From positions 46,071,097 through 46,135,096 of the forward strand of contig OZ038433.1 of assembly GCA_964036275.1 (NCBI GenBank): a DNA stretch of 64,000 nucleotides, in the 5' to 3' direction. A program made the translations under genes and the position numbers. The notes beneath the pieces are model-generated. The model was not told the origin of the DNA and did no database searches. It saw only the letters and a list, made by a program, of their open reading frames with translations. Source of the stretch: Litoditis marina. Lineage: Eukaryota; Nematoda; Chromadorea; Rhabditida; Rhabditidae. Of this stretch, positions 25,111 through 34,117 are shown piece by piece; positions within the stretch are counted from its first letter, which is position 1; the number at the start of each line of letters is the position of its first letter.

Positions 25111-25270
25111 AATTTGTCACTTTTTGGCGTATTCGATTTTGTCACTTTGTGGCGTATTCGATTTTGTCACTTTTTGGCGTATTCGATTTTGTCACTTTTT
25201 GGCGTATTCGATTTTGTCACTTTTTGGCGTATTCGATTTTGTCGTCACTTTTTGGCGTATTCGATTTTGC
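25111..25270. repeat. 25-bp minisatellite, short second array (copy 2)
   Basis: About six further units after the duplicated leader, ending where the first 5S/SL1 unit begins. Confidence 0.9.
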
Positions 25271-25559
25271 CCTCAGATGTGGAGCAAATTTCAATTCCGT
25301 TCTCTGGCACGAAACTCGATGAGAATTTGGAAAAACTATCGGAAAATGTACGAATAGCTTTTGTAAAAGTATTTTCTATGATGTGTAACTTAAATTGAGG
25401 TGTATGGGGGAAAAAAGGTCGACTTTTGTTTCACGTGACTCACGTGGGAAAACGTGCATTTTCACGGGTCCACACCTACTAAACATGCATGAACATCCCT
25501 TTTGTTGCCGATGTGGAGCAAACTACAACGTTTCTTTTAGAGAACACATGTTTTCTGCT

Positions 25560-25583
25560 CACGTGAGACACGTGACACACGTG
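25560..25583. promoter_or_regulatory. Three CACGTG E-boxes at 9-bp spacing (unit 1)
   Basis: CACGTG at 25560, 25569 and 25578, just downstream of the SL1 gene. A pair at 25432 and 25441 also has 9-bp spacing, and a pair at 26101/26112 lies upstream of 5S. The pattern recurs in units 2-4. CACGTG is a bHLH-type palindrome; binding is inference. Confidence 0.5.
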
Positions 25584-25607
25584 TTTTTACTTTTGTTCAC
25601 ATTCTTA

Positions 25608-25702
25608 GTGCCCTCCTACTGGAGGGCGTTCCAAAATTTGTCTTAACCACAACTTTCATTGGGTCAGAACGAGAAAGTACCTCAAACTTGGGTAATTAAA
25701 CC
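25608..25702 (-). ncRNA. SL1 spliced-leader RNA, unit 1
   Basis: This is the trans-splicing donor RNA. The 22-nt leader (25681-25702) reads GGTTTAATTACCCAAG then TTTGAG and is followed by the GT splice donor. Downstream, CTGACCCAATGAAA and the Sm-site sequence AAATTTTGGAACG (near 25628-25640) match conserved parts of Caenorhabditis SL1 RNA. A final stem GCCCTCC/GGAGGGC closes the RNA, giving about 95 nt. The 3' end is set by the last stem and may be a few bases off. An ATACGTACGT box lies about 45 bp upstream. The gene is on the same strand as 5S, whereas C. elegans is known for opposite orientations. Confidence 0.95.
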
Positions 25703-25855
25703 AACGAGAGGGTAGGATAGTGGTGGACGCTCATGAGACGTACGTATATTGGTCTGGCCGGCTGGCCAAAACGCTCCCTTTAAGCGCTAAAACAGATAGT
25801 ATTTGGTTTGTTTGGGCGCTAAAACTAAGGAAATTCGATCTAGTTTATGTAAAAA

Positions 25856-25973
25856 GCTTACGGCACCCGGGATTCCCAAGCCGTCTCCGATCCAAGTACT
25901 AACCGGGCCCAACGTTGCTTGACTTGCCAGATCGGACGGGATGGCGTATTTTCAACGTGGTATGGTCGTAAGC
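25856..25973 (-). rRNA. 5S ribosomal RNA, unit 1
   Basis: The RNA reads GCTTACGACCATACCACGTT at its 5' end, with CATCCCGTCCGATCTGGCAA, GGTTAGTACTTGGATCGGAG and GTGCCGTAAGC following in the order of eukaryotic 5S rRNA; length 118. The 5' and 3' ends pair (GCTTACG/CGTAAGC). A T5 run, the usual Pol III stop, follows at once (25851-25855). It looks intact, with the internal control regions (AAGCAACGTT..., GGATCGGAGACGG) present. It is on the same strand as the SL1 gene, about 150 bp upstream of it. Confidence 0.96.
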
Positions 25974-26443
25974 GAAAGCATTGGGGGTCTACTAGGGACA
26001 TGCTGGAGGCAGAATTACGCAACTAGGACACATAAAACATAAATAAACAATTTCATAACTTTTCCAGCCACTAATTTGCTAAATTTCTCAGTCACAAGTT
26101 CACGTGGTTTCCACGTGAATTCGGACAAAACGCGCGAAAATAGCAGTTCTAACGGTCTTTCCTCGCCCATAATTCGAACAATTGTTAATTATATCTCGCA
26201 ATCTCTTGATCTACCAGTCGAGAATACAGTTTTCTGTGAGTCAACCGCTGTACAAGTTACCAACTTTTCCCCATCCCCAGCTATAGCCCTGTAGAATCGC
26301 GGTTTTTCGCTCATATCTCAGCTTTGGAGGGTCGAAACACAAAAATGACAAGATTTCCGCGATCGGCACGTCATTTTGTATGCACACGGCACGAAAAGAA
26401 GCTAATTCGGAAAAAATTTCCCGATTGCAAATGGAAAAAATCT

Positions 26444-26515
26444 ACAGGTATTTGAACCTCCCCCCCCCCCCCCTCCGGCACGGGAGGCGGCAGCACTATC
26501 CACTAGGCCACCGGA
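26444..26515 (-). pseudogene. tRNA-like sequence in 5S/SL1 unit 1
   Basis: On the minus strand GGCCTAGTGGATAGTGCTGCC resembles a tRNA D-arm with A box, followed by CCTCCCGTGCCGGAGG (anticodon-arm-like), a long G run, the B-box-like GGTTCAAATACC and a T6 run. Units 2-4 keep the A-box half but have lost the B box. The A-box half contains the Polinton target hexamer ACTATC (26495-26500 here, on the plus strand), so this copy is an empty site. Confidence 0.4.
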
Positions 26516-26972
26516 CACCTCCGAGCCGGAATGCTTGTTTCGGGGGGAAGCACGCGCGGTTCACTGTTGTATATGGAAATGTTAGGTTTTTCATAGATGA
26601 GATAAATGATTTAGCTCTCAATTCTCAATTGTAGCCCTCAGATGTGGAGCAAATTTCAATTCCGTTCTCTGGCACGAAACTCGATGAGAATTTGGAAAAA
26701 CTATCGGAAAATGTACGAACAGCTTTTGTAAAAGTATTTTCTATGATGTGTAACTTAAATTGAGGTGTATGGGGGAAAAAAGTTCGACTTTTGTTTCACG
26801 TGACTCACGTGGGAAAACGTGCATTTTCACGGGTCCACACCTACTAAACATGCATGAACATCCCTTTTGTTGCCGATGTGGAGCAAACTACAACGTTTCT
26901 TTTAGAGAACACCTGTTTTCTGCTCACGTGAGACACGTGACACACGTGTTTTTACTTTTGTACACATTCTTA

Positions 26973-27067
26973 GTGCCCTCCTACTGGAGGGCGTTCCAAA
27001 ATTTGTCTTAACCACAACTTTCATTGGGTCAGAACGAGAAAGTACCTCAAACTTGGGTAATTAAACC
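26973..27067 (-). ncRNA. SL1 spliced-leader RNA, unit 2
   Basis: Leader at 27046-27067 and body identical to unit 1, including GT donor, Sm-type site and terminal stem. Confidence 0.95.
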
Positions 27068-27229
27068 AACGAGAGGGTAGGATAGTGGTGGACGCTCATG
27101 AGACGTACGTATATTGGTCTGGCCGGCTGGCCAAAACGCCCCCTTTAAGCGCTGAAACAGATAGTATTTGGTTTGTTTGGGCGCTAAAACTAAGGAAATT
27201 CGATCTAGTTTTAAATAAAAATGTAAAAA

Positions 27230-27347
27230 GCTTACGGCACCCGGGATTCCCAAGCCGTCTCCGATCCAAGTACTAACCGGGCCCAACGTTGCTTGACTTG
27301 CCAGATCGGACGGGATGGCGTATTTTCAACGTGGTATGGTCGTAAGC
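27230..27347 (-). rRNA. 5S ribosomal RNA, unit 2
   Basis: Same 118-nt sequence as the unit 1 gene, followed by T5 at 27225-27229. The spacer to SL1 is slightly longer here (a TTAAATAAAAATG segment). It is 506 bp from the Polinton insertion point. Confidence 0.96.
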
Positions 27348-27852
27348 GAAAGAATTGGGGGGTCTACTAGGGACATGCTGGAGGCAGATTTACGCAACTA
27401 GGACACATAAAACATAAATAAACCATTTCATAAGTTTCCCAGCCACTAATTTGCTAAATTTCTCAGTCACAAGGTCACGTGGTTTCCACGTGAATTCGGA
27501 CAAAACGCGCGAAAATAGCAGTTCTAACGGTCTTTCCTCGCCCATAATTCGAACAATTGTTAATTATATCTCGCAATCTCTTGATCTACCAGTCGAGAAT
27601 ACAGTTTTCTGTGAGTCAACCGCTGTACAAGTCACCAACTTTTCCCCATCCCCAGCTATAGCCCTGTAGAATCGCGGTTTTTCGCTCATATCTCAGCTTT
27701 GGAGGGTCGAAACACAAAAATGACAAGATTTCCGCGATCGGCACGTCATTTTGTATGCACACGGCACGAAAAGAAGCTAATTCGGAAAAAATTTCCCGAT
27801 TGCAAATGGCAAAAATCTACAGGTCCCCCCCTCCGGCACGGGAGGCGGCAGC

Positions 27853-27858
27853 ACTATC
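27853..27858 (+). repeat. Target-site duplication, left (ACTATC)
   Basis: It equals 39743-39748. The uninterrupted units read ACTATCCACTAGG at 26495 and 41092, so this hexamer was duplicated on insertion. Six bases is the Polinton/Maverick duplication length. Confidence 0.92.
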
Positions 27859-27934
27859 AGTAGTAGACCTGGCCCTCATGGAACCAAAGGGGGCGGAGCC
27901 TAGCGCGCGGCTGCACCCAGCGCGCAGCCAGCCG

Positions 27935-27980
27935 GCAACATACAGTAACCTAGGTACAGTAACCTAGGTACAGTAATCCT
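27935..27980. repeat. Short tandem TACAGTAACCTAGG near left terminus
   Basis: Three short repeats of TACAGTAAYC; mirrored at 39621-39666. The following stretch to 28400 has CACGTG and CACGT motifs but no gene I can support. Confidence 0.6.
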
Positions 27981-28469
27981 TATACAGTATAACGGTAATT
28001 CTTAAGGAAAAAGTTTTTTCTCAAGTTTTTCTCACACGTTTCTACACGTGTCCACACGCTCTCTCACGTTTTTTCTTGGCTCTTTTCCAAGGACTTTTCT
28101 GGAATCTGAGTATTTCGCAATACTTTATGCATATTTCGCAATAGCAAGAGAAAAATCGATAATTGAATGGTGGGCGCGGCGCGTTTGTAAGCGTTATCGC
28201 GTAGTGTAGAAGTATATCTGCGACGCGTAACTGGTTCAATGTACTTCGGTTGACAACATATTAAAGTTATTGATTTGTATTGACTTGTATCCGGTGGCTG
28301 CGCAACTATAGTTTGTTTATATTAGTGCAACAGGTGCCAGGCACCAGGCTGCTCAGAATAGAAAACGAGGGGGTTTAAAGCCTCATGGGGGTTATAACTT
28401 CCAAGTACAGTTTATTCGGTTCACACGTGACATGTGTTTTAACAGGAAAGATAGCATCCATCAATCTAC

Positions 28470-28491
28470 CTCAAACTTGGGTAATTAAACC
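28470..28491 (-). ncRNA. Exact SL1 leader followed by GT donor, left arm
   Basis: All 22 leader bases are identical to the host SL1 leader and are followed by GTAGATTG, a usable splice donor. The downstream sequence is unlike host SL1 RNA and lacks a clear AATTTTTGG Sm site, so an active SL RNA is unproven. Upstream are GTACGTATGT (-25) and the pair CACGTGTAACACGTGAAAAC. It may be a captured or mimicked SL gene, or a promoter element. Confidence 0.6.
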
Positions 28492-28530
28492 GGATGGGGT
28501 TATCCAACATACGTACTTAGATAACGTTTT

Positions 28531-28545
28531 CACGTGTTACACGTG
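28531..28545. promoter_or_regulatory. CACGTG pair at 9-bp spacing upstream of SL1-like sequence, left arm
   Basis: Two CACGTG palindromes start nine bases apart, about 40-55 bp upstream of the exact SL1 leader; a second pair is at 28983-28997 upstream of the diverged leader. The spacing equals that of the host 5S/SL1 unit. Confidence 0.5.
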
Positions 28546-28915
28546 GTGTGTCATGTAAATGTACGTGTCCTGTACCGCCTTCCATATAAAATGAAACATG
28601 CGCGAGCTACATAGATCAAAACATAAGCTGCATTCTACTCTACATGAAACATGAAGAACACCCGAGATTCCCGATTTGTGATGCAATTTTTAAAGGACTG
28701 TGTATTGCAAATTCCGGGCGCTGCGAGACCCATAACGCAATTGAAATTAACTATGCCGACAAGCTGCAATACGCAGTGTATACGTTATATTGTTAATATA
28801 ATATTACCTAAACTTATACGGATTCACACATAGAATGTTTTACAACAAGAAAGCATTTTCTGTGTTTTCCTATATTTTTTTTTCAAAACTTTGTCGGTTT
28901 AGAACCAGAACGCAC

Positions 28916-28937
28916 CTTTAACTTGGGTAACTGAACA
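28916..28937 (-). ncRNA. Diverged SL1-like leader with GT donor, left arm
   Basis: TGTTCAGTTACCCAAGTTAA plus AG matches 17 of 22 SL1 bases, including the core TTACCCAAGTT, and is followed by GTGCG. The upstream sequence is clearly paralogous to that of the exact SL1 copy (CACGTGTAACACGTGAAAAC, then ATACGTACGT). A weak Sm-like AAAGTTTTG follows 33 bases on. Function unknown. Confidence 0.45.
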
Positions 28938-29039
28938 GACTGGTTGGAAAAATCGTCGACGTACGTATTTAGTTCGGGTTTTCACGTGTTACACGTGATG
29001 TGCCATGTGAATGTACGGTAACCGATTAACAACGTAAAT

Positions 29040-29393
29040 AAATAGTGACCGGGATTTCCTGCCATTTTCGCACTTTATTCCAACATTTTTATACTTTAAT
29101 GGCAAAACTACCTTAATTTTGTGACATTTGTGTACTTTAATAAAGTATCATCTTGGAATTCCCAGCACTGGTGTAATTATTGATCACCTTCTAAAAGAGT
29201 ATCTAAATATTATTGAACAACACAACACAACACATCCAATTTTAACTACAAACTCTAAAGCATTTAATGGAGTCACCAAACGTGATTCCGTAATGCGTTT
29301 AACAACATGCAGTATTTTCTTGGAATTCGTAGTATTGGTAATAAAGACACGCGGTGTGTTGCGCACAAAACAAAAGTTTTTTAGGTTGATAAT
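29040..29393. other. Region between SL1-like sequence and 237-aa gene, no supported gene
   Basis: An open plus-strand frame (TTG start, no ATG) covers part of it and a 60-aa minus frame another part; neither has a recognisable pattern. Mirrored at 38208-38561. The stretch 28560-28900 likewise holds no gene I can support. Confidence 0.4.
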
Positions 29394-29397
29394 TTTA

Positions 29398-30111
29398 TTA
29401 CAAAGTCCACAATTTTATATACAATCTTCTCCTTCCGGTTCCTTGCTGGCGGGTTCGCCTGGACATGGGAGCGGGCGCCGGAACTCCATAAACTCTATCG
29501 GCGGAAGCGTTTGTTTCAGCCATTTTTCTCCTGGCGCTTCTTGAGACTACCGGAGTCCACTGGTCGGCACTTTTATCCGAAGCTGTATCGTAATTTTCGT
29601 TCTCATCGTTCTCAGACTCGGCCAACATTTCCAATTTAATAGGTTTTTCTTCCTTTTCCGCTATTGGCTGAATGTCGTAATTCACTTTGCTTCGCACGTG
29701 ATTGTAAAACTCCTCATAACCATACGGCATGAAATCAGTTTTGTACATTGCATAATCCAAGTTGGTATTTATGTTGGATCTTTCTATGACTCGGCCATCC
29801 AGCACAATTTCTTGCCTATCGTTCGTGCGAATCCCTTCAAATATCTTCCAGAAGTTCTTATCTTTAGTAGGTAATTTGTATGCTGGTACGACATCGTTCG
29901 AAGGCGGCAATTCGATTCGGACAGTTGGTGGAACATCAATAGATTCTAGAAAACCTCGCAACCGAGCCATCGCATCTTCATAAAGTGCAACTTTTTCGTA
30001 GTCGGCGAGAGTTGTGCTATGAAGTATATCGGACATTCTCTGTTTCAGAGATGCTGTATGTTTCTCATCCTCATTCAGAGGGGCAAGCATATACTTTCCG
30101 GTTGTTTTCAT
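29398..30111 (-). CDS. Polinton-type late/accessory protein, 237 aa, left arm
   Basis: Complete frame with ATG and TAA. It begins MKTTGKYMLAPLNEDEK and continues with a helical segment DYEKVALYEDAMARLRGF around residues 37-55. A start of the form 'K-hydrophobic-L-x-P' followed by 'deeK..lYnqaLqrY' is a recurrent pattern in a small protein encoded by animal Polintons and adintoviruses; the resemblance is from memory and moderate. Residues ~80-150 are the best-structured part; ~155-185 are acidic and the tail is basic (SRRTRQQGTGRRR), as in DNA- or capsid-associated proteins. An AATAAA overlaps the stop codon. The frame is identical in both arms and intact, which argues for recent activity or conversion. 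Confidence 0.75.
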   Translation of the reverse strand: MKTTGKYMLAPLNEDEKHTASLKQRMSDILHSTTLADYEKVALYEDAMARLRGFLESIDVPPTVRIELPPSNDVVPAYKLPTKDKNFWKIFEGIRTNDRQEIVLDGRVIERSNINTNLDYAMYKTDFMPYGYEEFYNHVRSKVNYDIQPIAEKEEKPIKLEMLAESENDENENYDTASDKSADQWTPVVSRSARRKMAETNASADRVYGVPAPAPMSRRTRQQGTGRRRLYIKLWTL

Positions 30112-30245
30112 CTTCTCAAGTCACAAAAAGTAAAAGCTGTATTCGGAAATGCCGTAATATTCTGCGCGGGGAGATTAAATTGAGGGCTGGCTTCTGTAAG
30201 TGGTCTTAACGCAAGCACTTGGTTATTTGGCGGTTTGGTGCTCAT
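30108..30245 (-). CDS. Small 45-aa frame overlapping the 237-aa gene (ATGA), left arm
   Basis: It starts MSTKPPNNQVLALRPL and ends at a TGA sharing bases with the ATG of the next gene. A longer upstream start would give 74 aa. The TATATAA at 30253-30259 is only a few bases upstream of this ATG, so transcripts from that box may begin inside or after the frame; translation is doubtful. No family recognised. Confidence 0.35.
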   Translation of the reverse strand: MSTKPPNNQVLALRPLTEASPQFNLPAQNITAFPNTAFTFCDLRR

Positions 30246-30411
30246 TGTCACCTTATATACTCTCCATATGTCACACTTTCGTCCAACTTTTAAAAAAAAA
30301 CTTGTTGCGGTGTTGTGGTGGGTGTTATCCACAAGTTGCGGTGGGTGTTATTTTTTATTGTTAAAAGGAGCCATTCGACAACTAATTGAATTGTTTATTC
30401 TATGAAAACAT

Positions 30412-30720
30412 TCATAATTGTAAGTTACAAGCTGTTAATGCTGGAATTATAATTGCTTCTATGTGATCCTGGGATAAGCGACGGAGTTGTCTTCTCGCCA
30501 AATCTGGACTGCGAATACTTGAAATGTCGTACAGGAGAGGTAGAACAGGTTTCAAAGTGTCCCTCTCAGAACAAGTTAGGAAAAGTTTGTCATTGTTCAA
30601 AATGTTATAAATAATCTCAACTAGGATATTTATCTGGGGAATCTGCGCTGTTTCAATTATAGTGCAATCGGACATGCACGTGAATAGGAACCCAGAATGT
30701 TTGCTTAAGCGACTGGACAT
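30412..30720 (-). CDS. Small 102-aa Polinton-type protein, left arm
   Basis: Complete frame. The pattern is a hydrophobic helix (INILVEIIYNILNND), then a polar linker, a second helical stretch (LKPVLPLLYDISSIRSP), an Arg-rich turn (DLARRQLRRLSQ) and a hydrophobic end (IEAIIIPALTACNLQL). Animal Polintons and adintoviruses often encode a ~100-aa protein of this layout next to late genes, so I place it there by pattern only. TATAAAA at 30766-30772 lies about 46 bp upstream of the ATG and AATAAA at 30394-30399 follows the stop. Intact and identical in both arms. Confidence 0.65.
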   Translation of the reverse strand: MSSRLSKHSGFLFTCMSDCTIIETAQIPQINILVEIIYNILNNDKLFLTCSERDTLKPVLPLLYDISSIRSPDLARRQLRRLSQDHIEAIIIPALTACNLQL

Positions 30721-31079
30721 AATCGTTGTTCGTGTTAAAATGATTCATTTGTCCGGTTTTGGTCGTTTTATAGCCAACTTGTGACATACATTGTAATGTT
30801 GTAAATCGCAAGTTTAGCACACCTGCCTTCATCGAGTCTCGTTCAATGCATGGTTACGATGTAGTTTAGTAAACAACAAGTAAGACACCTTGTTATTAGC
30901 GACGATAACCGCTTTCAGCGTACAAAATACGACACGCCTACTCTCCAAATAATAATTCTCACAACTAACAATCATTTTCCAAACACCCACTTCTTAGGCA
31001 GCAGAGAGTTACAACAAGTAAGTCTCCATGCCTTTTCTATTCAAATAATTACGTACAAGTACACTTTTCCTTTCTAGGC

Positions 31080-33380
31080 CACCTCCTGGGTACATGAAAG
31101 TTACTTTTTCAACTTTTGTAACTTTCGAAACATTCCAAACATTTTATTTGTGTGTACCCACACTTTTCCTTACTAGGCCACCCCCTAGGTACATGAAAGT
31201 TACTTTTTCAACTTTTGTAACTTTCGAAACATTCCAAACATTTTATTTGTGTGTACCCACACTTTTCCTTACTAGGCCACCCCCTAAGTACATGAAAGTT
31301 ACTTTTTCAACTTTTGTAACTTTCGAAAGATTCGAAACATTTTATGTGTGTGTACCCACACTTTTTCTTGCTAGTCCACCCCCTTAGGTACATGAAAGTT
31401 ACTTTTTCAACTTTTGTAACTTTCGAAACATTCCAAACATTTTATATGTGTGTACCCACACTTTTCCTTACTAGGCCACCCCCTAGGTACATGAAAGTTA
31501 CTTTTTCAACTTTTGTAACTTTCGAAACATTCCAAACATTTTATTTGTGTGTACCCACACTTTTCCTTGCTAGGCCACCCCCTAAGTACATGAAAGTTAC
31601 TTTTTCAACTTTTGTAACTTTCGAAACATTCGAAACATTTTATGTGTGTGTACCCACACTTTTTCTTGCTAGTCCACCCCCTTAGGTACATGAAAGTTAC
31701 TTTTTCAACTTTTGTAACTTTCGAAACATTCCAAACATTTTATTTGTGTGTACCCACACTTTTCCTTACTAGGCCACCCCCTAGGTACATGAAAGTTACT
31801 TTTTCAACTTTTGTAACTTTCGAAACATTCGAAACATTTTATGTGTGTGTACCCACACTTTTTCTTGCTAGTCCACCCCCTTAGGTACATGAAAGGTACT
31901 TTTTCAACTTTTGTAACTTTCGAAACATTCCAAACATTTTATTTGTGTGTACCCACACTTTTCCTTAGTAGGCCACCCCCTAGGTACATGAAAGTTACTT
32001 TTTCAACTTTTGTAACTTTCGAAACATTCCAAACATTTTATTTGTGTGTACCCACACTTTTCCTTGCTAGGCCACCCCCTAAGTACATGAAAGTTACTTT
32101 TTCAACTTTTGTAACTTTCGAAACATTCGAAACATTTTATGTGTGTGTACCCACACTTTTTCTTGCTAGTCCACCCCCTTAGGTACATGAAAGTTACTTT
32201 TTTCAACTTTTGTAACTTTCGAAACATTCCAAACATTTTATATGTGTGTACCCACACTTTTCCTTACTAGGCCACCCCCTAGGTACATGAAAGTTACTTT
32301 TTTCAACTTTTGTAACTTTGGAAACATTCGAAACATTTTATTTGTGTGTACCCACACTTTTCCTTACTAGGCCACCCCCCTGGGTACATGAAAGTTACTT
32401 TTTCAACTTTTGTAACTTTCGAAACATTCGAAACATTTTATGTGTGTGTACCCGCACTTTTTCTTGGTAGTCCACCCCCTTAGGTACATGAAAGTTACTT
32501 TTTTCAATTTTTGTAACTTTCGAAACATTCGAAACATTTTATGTGTGTGTACCCACACTTTTTCTTGCTAGGCCACCCCCTAGGTACATGAAAGTTACTT
32601 TTTCAACTTTTGTAACTTTCGAAACATTCGAAACATTTTATGTGTGTGTACCCACACTTTTTCTTACTAGGCCACCCCCCTGGGTACATGAAAGTTACTT
32701 TTTCAACTTTTGTAACTTTCGAAACATTCGAAACATTTTATGTGTGTGTACCCGCACTTTTTCTTGGTAGTCCACCCCCTAGGTACATGAAAGTTACTTT
32801 TTTCAACTTTTGTAACTTTCGAAACATTCGAAACATTTTATTTGTGTGTACCCACACTTTTCCTTACTAGGCCACCCCCTAGGTACATGAAAGTTACTTT
32901 TTCAACTTTTGTAACTTTCGAAACATTCGAAACATTTTATGTGTGTGTACCCACACTTTTTCTTGCTAGTCCACCCCCTAGGTACATGAAAGTTACTTTT
33001 TTCAACTTTTGTAACTTTCGAAACATTCCAAACATTTTATTTGTGTGTACCCACACTTTTCCTTGCTAGGCCACCCCCTAGGTACATGAAAGTTACTTTT
33101 TTCAACTTTTGTAACTTTCGAAACATTCGAAACATTTTATTTGTGTGTACCCACACTTTTCCTTGCTAGGCCACCCCCTGGGTACATGAAAGTTACTTTT
33201 TCAACTTTTGTAACTTTCGAAACATTCCAAACATTTTATTTGTGTGTACCCACACTTTTCCTTGCCAGGCCACCCCCTGGGTACATGAAAGTTACTTTTT
33301 TTCAACTTTTGTAACTCTCGAAACATTCCAAAGGCGCCATTCTATTTGTGTGTACTCACATTTTTCCTGGCCAGGCCCTT
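31080..33380. repeat. ~100-bp minisatellite, left arm
   Basis: About 23 units of GGTACATGAAAGTTACTTTT, CAACTTTTGTAACTTTCGAA, ACATTTTATKTGTGTGTACC and CACACTTTTYCTTRCTAGKC. Units of 99 bp keep a 33-residue frame open (starting MKVTFSTFVTFET); units of 100 bp shift it, so there is no single long protein. Subtypes (CATTCC/CATTCG, TTTGTG/TGTGTG) alternate. The preceding 30773-31080 has no gene. Confidence 0.92.
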
Positions 33381-33653
33381 CCTTAGGTGAAAGTTACTTT
33401 ATCACTTTTGGAACTTTCCAGTTTTCCAAAACTCTACTTTCACTCCGGTCTTTCACATTGTTTGTGGCGGGCTCATCGCCACGTCAGGCATTTTATGCCT
33501 AATACTCATTGTTGTTGGAACTGAATTGTAAAATAAAAGGCACATCGAACTCACTTATTGTGAGTTCTCAATGCCTAATGAGTGGGTGTTGAAAATTTAT
33601 GATATTTTCTCTTTTTTTTTTTTTAATTTGGTTATTGCTCCGCGGTGCGGAGC

Positions 33654-33845
33654 TGTGTTTTGAAACTCTCAAATTTTAACCACCTGGATGAAGGCGTTCA
33701 ACTTAACTGACTCAGTTTTCCCGCGTTCATTTGGAAAACAAGAAATCTAACCTTCTAACAGGCTTTTTCCAGACGGCCCCCTCAATTTTCTGTGATTCAT
33801 TCACGACAAACTCAGTTGATTGTTATGCAGATAACTTCTTCAACC
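33654..33845. other. Unique spacer at the palindrome centre (192 bp)
   Basis: Single-copy sequence between the arms. Each arm ends in a small hairpin, CTCCGCGGTGCGGAG on the left and its complement on the right. No gene is evident. It may be the template-switch loop that created the palindrome. Confidence 0.8.
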
Positions 33846-34117
33846 GCTCCGCACCGCGGAGCAATAACCAAATTAAAACAAAAAAAAAGAGAAAATATCA
33901 TAAATTTTCAACACCCACTCATTAGGCATTGAGAACTCACAATAAGTGAGTTCGATGTGCCTTTTATTTTACAATTCAGTTCCAACAACAATGAGTATTA
34001 GGCATAAAATGCCTGACGTGGCGATGAGCCCGCCACAAACAATGTGAAAGACCGGAGTGAAAGTAGAGTTTTGGAAAACTGGAAAGTTCCAAAAGTGATA
34101 AAGTAACTTTCACCTAA

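Larger units (their letters stand above)
14966..25270. repeat. Segmental duplication block A, copy 2 (most complete)
   Basis: This is the same sequence as block A copy 1, but it continues through the full 25-bp minisatellite and its duplicated leader into the 5S/SL1 units. It is the only copy whose gene, minisatellite and right flank are all inside the window. Private differences include a T for A near 16271 and a C for T near 18558. Confidence 0.9.
25269..26633. repeat. 5S/SL1 tandem unit 1 (1365 bp)
   Basis: First of a head-to-tail array (starts at 25269, 26634, 39882, 41231). It holds an SL1 RNA gene, a 5S rRNA gene, CACGTG clusters and a tRNA-like sequence. Linkage of 5S and SL1 in ~1-kb tandem repeats is known from Caenorhabditis. 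Confidence 0.92.
26634..27858. repeat. 5S/SL1 tandem unit 2, left part (split by Polinton)
   Basis: Same layout as unit 1, interrupted at 27858 by the 11.9-kb element. It resumes at 39749 and ends at 39881. Joining the two parts gives about 1358 bp, in line with the neighbours. Confidence 0.92.
27859..33653 (+). repeat. Polinton inverted arm, left (5,795 bp)
   Basis: For most of its length, position p pairs with 67601-p in the right arm (67500-p inside the extra minisatellite unit). Polinton terminal repeats are normally hundreds of bases to about 1 kb; here the repeat is essentially the whole element. Confidence 0.92.

Noticed and set aside
29128..29544. 138-aa plus-strand frame opposite the 237-aa gene
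   Set aside because: It lacks an ATG near its start, overlaps the better gene on the other strand, and has no recognisable pattern.
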